DNA of 64,000 nucleotides from Collybiopsis luxurians FD-317 M1 (Eukaryota; Basidiomycota; Agaricomycetes; Agaricales; Omphalotaceae), in NCBI GenBank assembly GCA_000827265.1, contig KN834763.1, forward strand, positions 434,001 through 498,000. The letters run 5' to 3'. Under the pieces are notes generated by a model. It did not search any database. It was not told where the DNA came from and was given only the letters and a program-made list of their open reading frames with translations. Position 1 is the stretch's first letter, and every line of letters starts with the position of its first letter. This document shows positions 10,741 through 22,211 of the stretch, piece after piece. Position numbers and translations under genes: made by a program.

Positions 10741-12193
10741 CTATCCTTTACCCTGCACTTTCACCCTCTTGATCGGTCTCAGCAGTTCTTCCTGCTCCTC
10801 ACTACTGCTATCTTCTACTTCATCAAGTTCACTTTCATCTCCCTCGCTAACTTCCTCTTCATCATCCCAATCATCCTCACTAGACCTCACTATCTCATCT
10901 TCATCTTCACCCTGATTTTCTTCCACATCATCTTCTAGCTGAGCACCTTTGCCGGCTCTAGCTTTTTCCGCATTTTTCCGGGCAACATTTCTTTCCTGTT
11001 CCTCCCGTCTCTCCTTTCTGAGTTTTTCTTTGGCGGCATGAGCCGCCTGTTGAGCGACAATTTCCTTCTTTGATTTTTTGACTGTGCACAGCGATCAGAT
11101 CTTCGATGAGAGTGAATGGAAAAAGCCTCACCAAATTCGTGATAGATTACGCTACTATCTTTTCCTGGAACCCCTTCTGTGATCTTCACAAGTCGAAGTT
11201 CGAGTCTCGGTCCCACTTCATCTAGCCGCACAGCTCTGCGTTGACCCTTTCTATTATTTCGTCCGACGTAATCATCAGCCAGATTCACAGTATCCCCATC
11301 ATCCCCAGCTACACTTTCGGTAGACGAGGCAGCACTTTCGTACCCTCCATCGGGGCCTGGCTCTCCACGTTTACGAAGAAGGAAATCTGCTACGTCTTTT
11401 TCGTTACCAAGATCGAGGACAGACCCTGATGAACTTTTTGATGAGGCACCTTCCAAGACGCGACGGACACGTTTAGAGACGCCGTAAGGCTTGACAGTAA
11501 TGATGTAGTGTCGAAAATCGACTGTTCCTCGGTCTGGGTTGTATGCAACCAGAATAACGCGGCGGGCAGAAGAAAGGGTCAAAGTTTGGGGTGATAAAGA
11601 TGGGAACAGCGACTGGAAGGCTTTCATGACAAGGGGAAGGTGAGGAGGAGTTGTCGGACCAGGGGGAGGAAAGGATGCGAGTACGAGCTGCTCAGGGTCG
11701 TGAGTTTGGTTCCGGAGCATATTTTTCAAGGACGTACCAGTGGTGGGGTCAGATATTCCATGCCGATGCTTTTCGCGTGTTTGGAAGTATTCAGGATATC
11801 CTTCATCAGACTGTACCTTTCAACACGAAAACTAAGAGTAGGCCCGTTTGAGAGACGGACAATTCTCATCGAAGGAGCAATATCGGTCAGAGTAAAAGCC
11901 AGTAGATGGGTTACATGCAAAGCCGGAGCGAGAGTGAGATAATCTTTTAGTTTGTTCCTATTCCTTTCCTATTCAAACTCACATACTGAGAACCGAGCGA
12001 TTTAGAAACGACATACCTTCAGGCGACTGGCAGTATTGGGTTCCATAACCTTTCGCATGTCCTTCACAAGCTGAGAGACCGAATGACCGACTTGACCATG
12101 TTTGACGACGAATGATTTGGGTGCAGATGCAGTGGTAGCATCCTGGGCAACCTGACCCTTGAGATGGGTTCTTGTTTTTCTCCTCCGAGCCAT
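10741..12193 (-). CDS. SSF1: Ribosome biogenesis protein SSF1/Peter Pan (Brix domain)
   Basis: Four exons (12193..12017, 11968..11738, 11687..11132, 11081..10741) give 434 residues. The Brix core is clear: PKSFVVKHGQVGHSVSQLV, VMEPNTASRLK, NKLKDYLTLAP, RLSNGPTLSFRV, SLMKDIL, LSSARRVILVAYNP, TVDFRHYIITVKPYGVSKRV. After it come a Lys/Glu coiled-coil stretch (KKEIVAQQAAHAAKEKLRKE) and an acidic tail with KRVKVQGKG at the end. In yeast and animals Ssf1/Ppan is a nucleolar factor needed for 27S pre-rRNA processing and the large ribosomal subunit. The ATG (MARRRKTRTHLKG) fits the basic N-terminus of the family. The gene is divergent from the ARF-GEF over only 87 bp, and that gap holds a CACGTG box. 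Confidence 0.93.
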
Positions 12194-12280
12194 GTTAAAA
12201 TTTATGGAAAAGGAAAGTTTTGAGCGCCTGAATTAGCGCTCGCCCACGTCAAAGGCCACGTGGTGAATATTATCAGTTAG
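12194..12280. promoter_or_regulatory. 87-bp bidirectional promoter, SSF1 / ARF-GEF
   Basis: Two start codons face away from each other over 87 bp. The interval contains CCACGTGG at about 12256-12263 (E-box core CACGTG). With so little space the two genes almost certainly share promoter elements. Confidence 0.65.
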
Positions 12281-15200
12281 ATGAACTCTTCCAATACCAC
12301 CACTACGACGCGTCGAAATGTGTCCCAGAAACATGTTTTATACTCTGAAATTCTATCTGTCACATCTACAATGCGCAAAAACTCGCGATGGGCTTCCTCA
12401 ACAAATTTTATGACTAGTACTAGTTCATCTTCTCTTGGAACTAATATGGGTCTTCGTATATCCAGTCCCTCTTTCAATGTTCGGTCCAATTCAAGTGGGA
12501 ACCGAGAGGCGGATCTCATGTCTGGCTTCCAAGACTTGAAGAAAACCGTACGGGATGTGGAAGGTGCATTGTGGATTCTCTCAGGTGATGTATACGCTGT
12601 CTGATCATCTTTGTAGAACTATCATCTCTACCACTGCCAACAATTCTCTCCCCCTTCTTTGAAATAATCCGTTCACCTTTGTCAACTGGACCCATTACCT
12701 CCGCTGCCCTAAGTGCTCTCCACAACTTTTTTGTATGCGGTATAATCTCTTCGAAATCCAACACGCTCGATCTCGCTCTCGTAGAGCTCAGCACTACTGT
12801 TGCCCGATGCAAATTTGAACCCAGTGACTCTTCCGGAGACGAAGTAGTGCTACTCAAAATCTTGACTGTGATTCACGATTGTTTATGTGAATATGATGTC
12901 GGGAGTGTACTCGGAGATGTGGAAGTATGCGAGATGCTGGAAACTGTACTGACGACTTGCTGTCAGATGCGTCTCAGCGGTAGGTCTATCTTGACCTTAT
13001 AGAGCGACTCTAATGTACTTGCAGAAATTCTTCGAAGATCTGCGGAGAATACCATGCATGCCCTGGTCAGGACGGTGTTTTCAAGGCTTCACGTGATTGA
13101 TCCGGAGACCGAAGAGGCCAAATTGACTGTGGACGACGAGGAGGCCGAACTCAAAATGAGTGTTTCATCTGCACAAATTCCTGATGAAGCCAGAGATCAG
13201 GAGGGTCAGGAGCTGGATATAGATACTCCTTTACCGAAGCAGAACCCAGAATTGGAATCAGTGGCGACACCATCCGCTTTCGTCCCCAGAACTCAGTGTA
13301 AGTAGAGTCCTAACGTAGACTACACTAGACTAATCTCTGTTTCCAGACAGCTTACCTTCAATACTCGAGCTTCTACGGGTTCTCGTTAATGTGCTGGATC
13401 CAAATGATCAACAACACACTGATTCCACGCGTCTAGTTGTGCTCGCAATACTCAACTCAGCATTCGAAGAAGCGGGACCTCGAATAGGCGCCTTCTCATC
13501 ACTGCAAGCGCTCGTCTTGGATCCTGGATGTAAATATTTGTTTCAACTGGCTCGCTCCGAGAACCTTACGGTCCTTCATGCTGCATTGCGTACCATCTCT
13601 ACAATGTTTGACACCATGCGAGAGCACTTGAAGCTACAGCAAGAGCTATTCCTGGCGTTCACCATTGACAGACTCGCGCCTCCTCCCATTGTAAACGCAA
13701 AAGGGACTGCATCGAAAAAGACATCTCTCGCTGCAACTGCCGGCTCTCCTCGTCCGGGTACTCCGACCTTGGGCTCTATCGAGCCTGATAAGGACAACGA
13801 GAATGGAACATTGACGCCTACGCGTATTCTTGTCGCTCCTGCAAGAGGAGAGACTCGAAACCTTGTGCTAGAGACGCTTAGCCAGATTTCACGGCATTCC
13901 AGTTTTCTGGTTGACCTGTACACAAATTACGATTGTGATATCAACTGCGAAAACTTATTCGAACGGTTAATAGAATTTTTGACAAAAGTATACATTGTGT
14001 CAAAGGATTTAGTATAATCGCTTACCCTAACTTTTCAGTCTGTCTATCCTTCTCATTATCCTGGCGGTCTCGACGCGCAGCAGAGAAATGCGCAATATCT
14101 TTGCTTAGATTTACTTTTGGCATTCGTCAATGATATGGCGAAAAGAGCCGAAGGCGTACGTCATATTTCCTAGCCGTGATTTCGGTACTGATTGTTAAAA
14201 TGTAGGTATCTGAAGAATGGCCTTCAGTAAGTTCCCGATCTGAAGGTTACGAATTCACTATTGAATCATATTCAGGATTGCCCATCTCCCGAGTCCCTTC
14301 TCCAAACAAAATCTCAAAAGAAACTGATTTTAACAGGCACCTCACGTTTTAATACCAAACCAAAAACCGGCCTCGCGTTTTTAGAAGAGAACGGGCTTAT
14401 TTACGCAGACCTTTCGGATGAGGTCGATAAACCACTCAGTTTAGCAAGATTCCTCAAAAGCAGTAGTCGCCTTGATAAACGTCTTCTCGGAGATTTTATC
14501 TCAAAACCCGACAACATCGACGTCCTCAAAGCTTTCATAGGTCTTTTTGACTTCAAAAACGTAAGCTGCCGACCTGGCAGTCTTTGAGCTTTTGTTGATT
14601 GTCTGCCAGAAACCGGTTGCGAACGCGATGCGAGAGATGTTGGAAACGTTCCGATTACCAGGAGAAGCCCAGCAAATTGCCCGAATCACTGAAGTTTTTG
14701 CTTCTACTTATTTCGCTGCTGGACCGCGTTCGTTCTTTGGCTTCCCAAAAATTGCCCATGACTAATTGAGTGCTCAGCTGAAATCAAAAGCGAAGACGCA
14801 GTTTACGTTCTTGCTTATTCGGTCATCATGCTCAACACTGATTTGCACAACCCGCAAGTCAAGGTCTGTTGAGCACTTGGACCCGAATGTATGAAGTGCT
14901 GATACCTTAACTCAGAAACGGATGTCGATCGAAGAATATCAGAGGAATTTGCGCGGTGTAAATGATGGCTCCGATTTTTCTGCGGAGTTTCTGGTAGGAA
15001 CATCTTATACCAATGGTCTGCATAGTTGCATTGACAGCTGTGTCAATAGCAAGAGATATACGACTCGATCCGCAAGCGCGAGATCGTTATGCCTGAGGAA
15101 CATACCGGTGCACTAGGCTTCGAGTATGCGTGGAAAGAACTTCTTACTCGTTCACGGCAAGCAGGTTGGTTTTTTCTTTTCGCGCTTTATTCTGAATTCT

Positions 15201-17797
15201 CTGACTTTGATCGGACATTAGGCCGTTTGATAACATGTAACTCCCCGTTGTTCGATGTTGACATGTTTAAATCCGTTTGGAAACCTGTCATTTCCGCTAT
15301 CGCTTACGCGTTCATCAGTTTTGATGATGAATACATCATCCAGCGCGCTATCGCTGGCTTCAGGCAATGCGCAACGCTGGCCAGACACTTCCACCTTCCA
15401 GATGTGTTTGACTTTGTCGTCGTCTCTCTGTCTCAAGCCACCAGTCTCCTTCCCGAGAGCCTGCAAGTCAACGTACCGAACTATCCGACCATCGAGGTGG
15501 AAGGTCAAAGCATTACTGTCTCCAATCTGTCCGTCAAGTTTGGAATTAATTTCAAAGGCCAGCTCGCTGCTGTGGTCCTGTTCAATATCGTGAATGGAAA
15601 TGGAAACGCTTTGCGCGAGGGGTGGACCCAGGTACTTAACCTGTTGATGTAAATGCGTCGTTTATTTTTCTGACTTGCTGCCAGATCTTTGAAATGTTCC
15701 AAAATTTGTTCATCCATTCTCTTCTCCCCACTCGGATGCTTCAAATGGAGGAGTTTTTGGGAGGGGTGTCAATGATTCCGTTACGAGGTGCTCAACCACA
15801 GCGAGCTCCTGCCAGGAGCGATGGAGGTCTACTTTCGACATTGTCATCCTATCTCATGACTCCATATGGTGCCAGTTCGGACTCGCTTGTTCCTGATGCC
15901 ACAGAATCAGACATCGAAAATACACTTTGCACCATAGACTGCATAACGTCTTGCAGACTGGATGAGTTGTATAGTCAGATCATGTATGTCATTCTCATTT
16001 CGGTCTTAATAACTTTTGCCTCTGACTTGAACGCTGGTAGGCAACTAGAACTGGATGCCTTAGTCGCCGCTGTGCGTGCACTCGAAGCTCTTGCTCACGA
16101 GCGAACTGTCGCGAAGCTGAAGCAAGAATCTGAGGATCCCATGTACCCTTCCCAAGACAACAACGCTAGCCCGATGCCCTACGACCCGGCTTCTGTTTTT
16201 TTACTGGAGACCATGGTCAGTATCTCATGTCAAGTCCCCCAGCAAATCGAGGAGCTATGGTATGTGTCTTTTCTTGATCCGTATGATCTTCCTAACCAAC
16301 TCATTAGGCCAATTATTTTTGAGCATCTGTCTGCTCTGCTGCACCATGATTCGGCTAGTCAATACAGCATCCTTCTCATCGAACGTGCAGTGGTTGGGCT
16401 GTTGCGTCTTTGCGTAATCCTGGCTCAGAAGGTAATCATGATGTACCCGTCTTTGTCCTTGTTTCTGACACATACTTCATAGCCCTCGCTTCGAGACCAA
16501 ATATATGTTTCCTTGGATCTTCTTTCTGGGCTCCCTCCAGATGTAGCTGCATCCGTGGCCGAACAAATAGTCGTCGGAGTTATTTATCTGGTTCAGAAAC
16601 ACCGAGATATCATTAGGTGCGTGCGCGACATGTTATATTTCTTCATTGTAAGCTAATCATTTTTAGGTCTCAGACAGAGTGGAAATTGGTATTCGCTTTA
16701 CTTCGCTCAACAATTTCGCATCCAGAAGCCGCGAGGCTTTCGTTTGATCTACTGAATAGCCTTGTTGCCGATGGACCTGAGCAGCTTGTCTCTTTGGATA
16801 ACTTTTCTGCGTTGGTGACACTACTCAATGATTTTGCCACTATAGCTGGGACTACTGTGGAGGCACATCAGAGGCAAGGACGTCGCCAAGAACCTTTGAC
16901 CGCTGCCAAGTGAGCTTTACACGTCCTCACTACCGCTCCACTCTACTGACACTGAAATGCAGCTCACCCGCGGTGGAGCGGGGCCGCAGAACCATTGAAT
17001 TACTGAACAATCTGAAAAAGTTTTTATCGCCCATCATCGGCTCATCTAAACTACAACGTGGAGATGGTACGTCACTCGGTGGTGAACTTCAGAAAGGAAC
17101 TCACTCCTTCCTGCTATAGCTTGGGAGCAGCTCTTCTTGCCCCTTCTGACTGCTCTGAAAGATCAGTCGAGTAACGCTTCTCGCGAAGTACGTCAAGGCG
17201 CTATCGGACAGCTCCAGCGGACGCTGTTGGCTTCTCACCCGGTCCTGGATGAGGCGGATTCGAAGGAGGTGGAACAGATATTCAACAAGATTGTCTTCCG
17301 TCTTGTCGATGACCTTCTGAAGCCTCAAGTCTTCCAACGTGATCCTCGGGGTATGCCAGAGACGAGGCTCAGAGCTTCTGCATTGCTCTGCAAAACATTT
17401 ATGCACTTTGAAGTACGGGAAAGTCAAGCAACAGCCGATATTCGGATTCTGTGGATTGAAATTCTCGATCTCCTCGACCGTTTGATGCACGTCGATCGAG
17501 CAGAGCACCTAGTAAGATTTTGCTTCCCCTGCTTCCTGGCCTCTGTTGACCTCAATCATGTCTTAGTATGAAGCCATTCCGGAGTCGCTGAAGAACGTTC
17601 TACTCGTCATGAATGCTGCCCAGATACTCGTACCTCCGTCTTCTGATGACCAACGGAATGAACGTCAACGAACTTTATGGTCGATGACCTTAGAGCGCAT
17701 GGAACGCTTCCTTCCTGGGTTTCTGGTAGAGGTGATACCGGTACCTGAAATTTCCGAAGCATCAAATGCTCCTCCTGCAGAGGTTTCGCTGTCATAA
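12281..17797 (+). CDS. ARF guanine-nucleotide exchange factor, GBF1/Gea family (Sec7 domain)
   Basis: Twenty exons spliced by hand give 1,511 residues, divisible by three. The N-terminal DCB region (HVLYSEILSVTSTMRKNSRW, STGPITSAALSALHNFF) and HUS region (QYLCLDLLLAFVNDM) precede the Sec7 domain, which starts near KTGLAFLEENGLIY and includes LDKRLLGDFI, ETFRLPGEAQQIARI and YSVIMLNTDLHNPQVK. Long HDS helical regions follow (TGALGFEYAWKELL, IAGFRQCATLA) up to the TAA. The HUS-Sec7-HDS layout with the Gea-like Sec7 marks the Golgi ARF1 activator rather than the BIG/Sec7p or cytohesin classes. It would load GTP on ARF1 at cis-Golgi membranes for COPI recruitment. Exon 6 is only 21 nt (14206..14226). 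The gene shares an 87-bp divergent promoter with SSF1. Confidence 0.93.
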
Positions 17798-18344
17798 ATT
17801 TGTCAATTTCTAGTATTATTAAGATATTCAAACGTAATTCATTGTCTGGTAGTGGCGATGCCTTGATCGTAACATTTATTCCGGTTTTAAGTATAATGAG
17901 AGACGCAAAAACCTGGCCAACTGATGCAAATTTACTAGCGTTTCTCATTCGGGTGCTAAATTACGTGCAGAGCGTATCATAGCCCTTGCACACCAAGAAT
18001 GGACAGATTTGATCTGTGATAATACTCGCTTTGACCATTTCCAAATAAATCATAGATTACGTAAGCAAATGCAGAAGAGCTGTTGTTATCATCCTCTGGT
18101 AAGATAGGAACAGAAGAATAAGAAAAGACCAAGGATTCTAAAGACGAGCGCTTGGACAAAGAGAAGCAGACTATCACAAGGCTATATGATTGACGGTGAG
18201 AGAATTGTCGGTTTGTTGTTTCAAATGCTTAAGTTTCAATCCTCGGGGATGTCGAAGCTAAGTAGCTGTGGAATAGTATTTGGATCATCTTTGCATCACT
18301 GAATATTACAGATTGAACCCGAAGGGTAATAACATGTGTATCGC
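17798..18344. other. Convergent 3' region, no gene seen
   Basis: This interval lies between the stops of the ARF-GEF (+) and the b561 gene (-). It is AT-rich, and short ORFs on both strands have no family signal or splice logic. I see nothing beyond probable 3' untranslated regions. Confidence 0.5.
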
Positions 18345-19377
18345 TCAGAAAAATTTCATCTTCGACACCCTGGAAAGATTCATCAACGGCGGGATCGGAC
18401 ATCGAGCACCAGCGGTTATACCTCATGCGCGAGAGAATTGCAACAAGACACACCAATGGGGACAAAACATAGGCAGTCAGTCTCACAGGGAATGGAACGT
18501 TTTTCTCGCCCCAGTGTGAAAGTGCCCCGCCCAGACCGACCGTCAGCAGGAGTAATGAATACAGGATGTAACCTGATAACCTGTGCTCAGGTCGGCAAAG
18601 GTTTAGAATCGCTGTAGATCAAAAAAGTCGCACCGGTGGTACTTCCAGACTCGCTTCGCTTTCATACCTCCTCCCAAAGCCTTTCCGCCAAACCAAACAC
18701 TAGCGCCGCCCAGGCAGATTTGAAAAACAATCCATGCGGTAGCTGTGATGCCCAATACAGAATGCCAGCTTCGGAAATGACGCTTCTCCAACTGAATTTT
18801 GTTCATTATAATAGCAAAGACGCCCACAATGAGAGCAGGGAAGCCTAAGTAGAGGACGGCAGATTGATGACGGGAAAATCCAGCTGCTTTGGTCCTGGGT
18901 TGCGAGGTTGGTTGGAGAGTCATGATTGCTAGGTACGGTATATCAGTGGTACCAAACCTGGAGAAAATCCGGTGCAAACGAACCATAAGTGATCAGCAGC
19001 ATTGCCAAGGATTCCAGAGTAGGATGGAGGAGGAAAAATCCCACTTTGGATGGATTATTCGTGAGGATAACGAACCAGGTTACAACTAGGGTAATCTGAT
19101 GCACTTTTCATAAGCTCCAATGTCTACTTTTGTACAGACTCCTCTTACCACAGATGCGCTCTGAGAGGGCAGAAATTCAATAAAAATTGCTGTCTGAATC
19201 TTTGCCAGTTGAACACACCAAAGCAGCATAACCAGCAATAGTATCACCATTTCTTCCTTCAGCCTTTTCGAGTTGCTCTTCTATGCCCATGGTGATCTTC
19301 TGAGGTTCTTGGTCTGCAACTTGAGGGCCAGATGGTAAAAGTTCGTAATCGTCGAGGTTTTCGGGGCTAGATGGCAT
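18345..19377 (-). CDS. Cytochrome b561-domain membrane protein
   Basis: Six exons give 253 residues: 19377..19219, 19160..19149, 19095..18984, 18928..18634, 18580..18422, 18369..18345. Membrane segments are visible at VITLVVTWFVIL, LESLAMLLITYAIMTL, SAVLYLGFPALIVGVFAII, ITATAWIVFQICLGGASVW, GYILYSLLLLTVGLGGAL and TAYVLSPLVCLVAIL. Candidate haem-ligand histidines sit in SRHQSAV, RSWHSVLG and WKYHRLSGY, as in b561 proteins. The family moves electrons across endomembranes, often from ascorbate, or reduces ferric iron. The last exon encodes only VSKMKFF; without that splice the frame runs into a long unrelated tail. The second exon is a 12-nt microexon. This is the single b561 domain without a DOMON domain, so the physiological donor is unknown. 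Confidence 0.88.
19149..19160 (-). other. 12-nt microexon of the b561 gene
   Basis: The bases AGCGCATCTGTG (Ser-Ala-Ser-Val) lie between a 58-nt intron (19161..19218, GTGTGT...CTCTCAG) and a 53-nt intron (19096..19148, GTAAGA...CATCAG). All borders are phase 0. Skipping it would need an unusually long 123-nt intron and shorten the first membrane helix. Confidence 0.65.
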
Positions 19378-19801
19378 TATTTATCAGATATGAGTCCAGC
19401 GGTCAACTCGACGGTTATTCTCGACAGCGAATAGACAAAGAACACGTCGTGTCAACCCGCGGACCTATGCAAGCAGTGCCAGTGGTCGGGAAGATGTGTG
19501 TGAAAACGAAAGCCATTCCGCTATCAATTTCGGGTCGGGCCAGAGACTTTGCCAGTTCCTGAGAATGACCAACTATTATATCGAATGTAGTGTAATAGTA
19601 ATATAAAGAGCCGGCAGAACACTGTAAATATGTATGTACTTGTATGTACTTAGGTATAAAGACTTGTTGGGTGTGTCAGGTAGTTGGGGTATTGATGAAG
19701 TGTAATAGCATCGTGTCGAAAACATTGTCGAGGGAAAAAATCATTAAGATGGAGCGAAACGGCGAGAAACAGGGAAATAACATCGAGTACAACAGAAATC
19801 G
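19378..19801. other. Intergenic, b561 promoter side
   Basis: About 420 bp lie between the b561 ATG and the SDR stop, both on the minus strand. It holds a short direct repeat (TATGTACT twice, two bases apart, near 19630). Codon structure is absent. It should contain the b561 promoter and the SDR 3' end. Confidence 0.45.
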
Positions 19802-21582
19802 TTACACATTAGGCCAGCTGCCCTCTTCCTTCCACTTGCTCACAATGTCTCGTATAGCTTCGTGATTGAACTGAGAATATCTCAGATTATACCCAATGAC
19901 CTCTTTGATCTTCGAGTTGCTGAATGCGACGACGTGCTTTTCTAAAGCGTACTTGTCCATGTAGGCAGATAAAGGCGTTTTGAGGACCGGCGGATTTGAG
20001 TTCTGGATCATCTGTGTCCACCCGCCGACATGATGTTCATTGATTTCCTCGACAGTATCATCCATAAACTGTATACCAACGTAAGCGGGCATTAAACAGC
20101 CTTTGAGAGCCAATGTACCTTATACAACGTCCGTTCGCCCAGATTAAAGAACTCAAATGTGGTGCCAAAGAAAGAGGTCACTGTTTGTCCAACGCTAAGC
20201 AGGGTGCTGTTGGAATCGTCGACCTATTTAAGCGTAAGCAAAAAGATATCGAGTTGTGAAAAATAAATTCCTTACGAGATTAAACAGAGGTGCAACCAGT
20301 TTCTTGTCATGCGGTTGCATGCCCGCTACCTCCGAGACCTTACTTTTCTCGTTGCGGAAGATGATACTCTCCCCAGCCAGACTGTCTGCCTCCTTTCGGC
20401 CCAGCGAGGCAATCCACTGAGCAGAAGCCCAGGCAGCACCGGCAAGGTCTACAACATGAAGAGTATTCGTCGGATTTTTGCCCGGTGACCACCTGCAGGA
20501 TCTTTTTAGCTTGAAGGATCCGGAACAGAGGCCTGCACACATACACCGATTTCATTGGCTTTTTAAGGTAGCCATAAACTGAACCAACGGTAATCGCAGA
20601 AGTGACTGATGATATTATCGGCCATCCGTATCTCCATAAGAAAACAAAGAAGCAACTTACTGTCACCAAATTCAACATAAGGCCCGTACACAAAGCCAAC
20701 CCTTAAAATAACCAAGTTGAGGCTGAAATGATCCGGTCAGCAGGTGGGAGAAGAATGATTATGAACGACGCACTTTTCAATAGCTGCCAACATTCGTAAC
20801 GTTTCGTGCCACCAAATTCCAATAGTTCCATCCGGTTTAGGATCGTCTTTCTCGTCATGAGAACCCTTGCTAGATGTTTCGTAAAATGGGAGGGTAACTC
20901 TAACATAGGCCTTGACTTTTCGTTTCGCGGCTTCCTCACCGAGCATCCGGGCAACATTACACGTTGTCTTGATTTGGATCTGAGGGCGAAATATGATTCG
21001 AGCTGTTTGAGGTCTGGATGAGAAAATACATACCATCTCGGTCCGATCATAGCGAACCTCTCCAGTCAAGTCAAAGACGTAGTCGTAGGGACGGTGGCCA
21101 TCGGGAGGGTCGAAGACGGATCCCACAATGGCTGGATTGCAAGTCAAGAGAGTAGCCTGCGGGAATAAATCGAGGACATACACTGGACAGTGAGATTGGC
21201 TTGTTTATAGTCCACCTGAGGCTTTTGGAGGACTTGTGGGAACTCTGAACCCAGATATCTGTCGGATTAAACATTGACAATGAACACGAGAAAGCAGGGA
21301 CGCGCTGCAAAAAGTCTGCATACGTTGTAGCTGGTTCGACAGAGTACTTGTCCACAATTCTGAGATGCTGTAGAGTACTTGAGCACGGACGAACCGACTG
21401 CCAAAAAAGGACTATTACTCACTGATACCAAAGGGTCTCCTTCTAACGGTACGAGATAGGCAGCCAGAGCGCGCGAATAGGTATTCACACCGCCTGGGTA
21501 AAACTAAGGAGATTTGTCGGCCGCAAGCGAGAGAAAACTAACCGCAGATGAGAACATTGGGCTTGGAAGAGACGTCGGCCAT
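19802..21582 (-). CDS. Atypical extended SDR (NAD-dependent epimerase/dehydratase-like)
   Basis: Eleven exons give about 415 residues. The N-terminus carries a Rossmann strand and glycine turn (VLICGGVNTYSRALAAYL), then DYVFDLTGEVRYD and VILRVGFVYGPYVEFGD, then the C-terminal substrate lobe (WSPGKNPTNTLHVVDLAGAAWA), the usual order for extended SDRs. At the place where YxxxK is expected I read IGIWWHETLRML, with neither the Tyr nor the Lys, so classical SDR catalysis looks unlikely. It may be a binding or scaffold protein, or use other chemistry. Each of the ten introns is canonical and restores frame. The start is the first ATG of the Rossmann exon (MADVSSKPNVLICG). Substrate is unknown and neighbours give no hint. 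Confidence 0.82.
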
Positions 21583-22211
21583 GCTCGGGGAAGTTGCGGT
21601 AGATGATGACGAAGGGAATCGGATGAGGATAAGGTGGGGGGGAAGGAACGAAGATGGAAGTCTCTGGTAAGAACTGAAATTTATCGGTCAAGTCTGATTA
21701 CGTGCTGATTGAATATTCATCAACAGCCATATCTACGTTAGATGACTCTTGTTATACTCATTAAATGCTGTTTTTATTTTTATTTTTTTAAATTTTATTT
21801 CTTTTTCTCTTACAGTCCGAAGTCTTCGAGTCTATCACTTTTGCTTCCGTCTTTTACTTTGGTATACTGGCGCTCGTTACACAGCTAGCATCACGGCGTT
21901 TCTGCATACTTGCATCTTTTTTAACCGCTTCAATCGCCCACTCTTAATCCCTAAAACGGGCGATCATTCTTCGCTTCTGGCCGAAAATGATTCGGTTTAG
22001 ATATCACAAGTTTACCAATCTCGGAAACTGCTGGCAAGAAGGAGTCTGGATCCACATTCACTCCGTAGAAGACAGACAACAGTAGTAATCCACCCATGTA
22101 CTTCACTCCTAATCTTACCTTCCTACCTACACGGTCAACTCCACAGCTTCCATTCTGACGCCCATCAGTCCCCGAATGCTGTTTATTGGAAAGATCTCAT
22201 TCACTGCCTCC
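21583..22211. other. Intergenic, no gene seen
   Basis: About 630 bp lie between the SDR ATG and the hydroxyisobutyrate dehydrogenase stop. The section from 21770 to 21830 is extremely T-rich. An 83-residue open frame at 21749-22000 has untranslated-region-like composition and no similarity I recognise. It should contain the SDR promoter and a 3' untranslated region. Confidence 0.45.
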
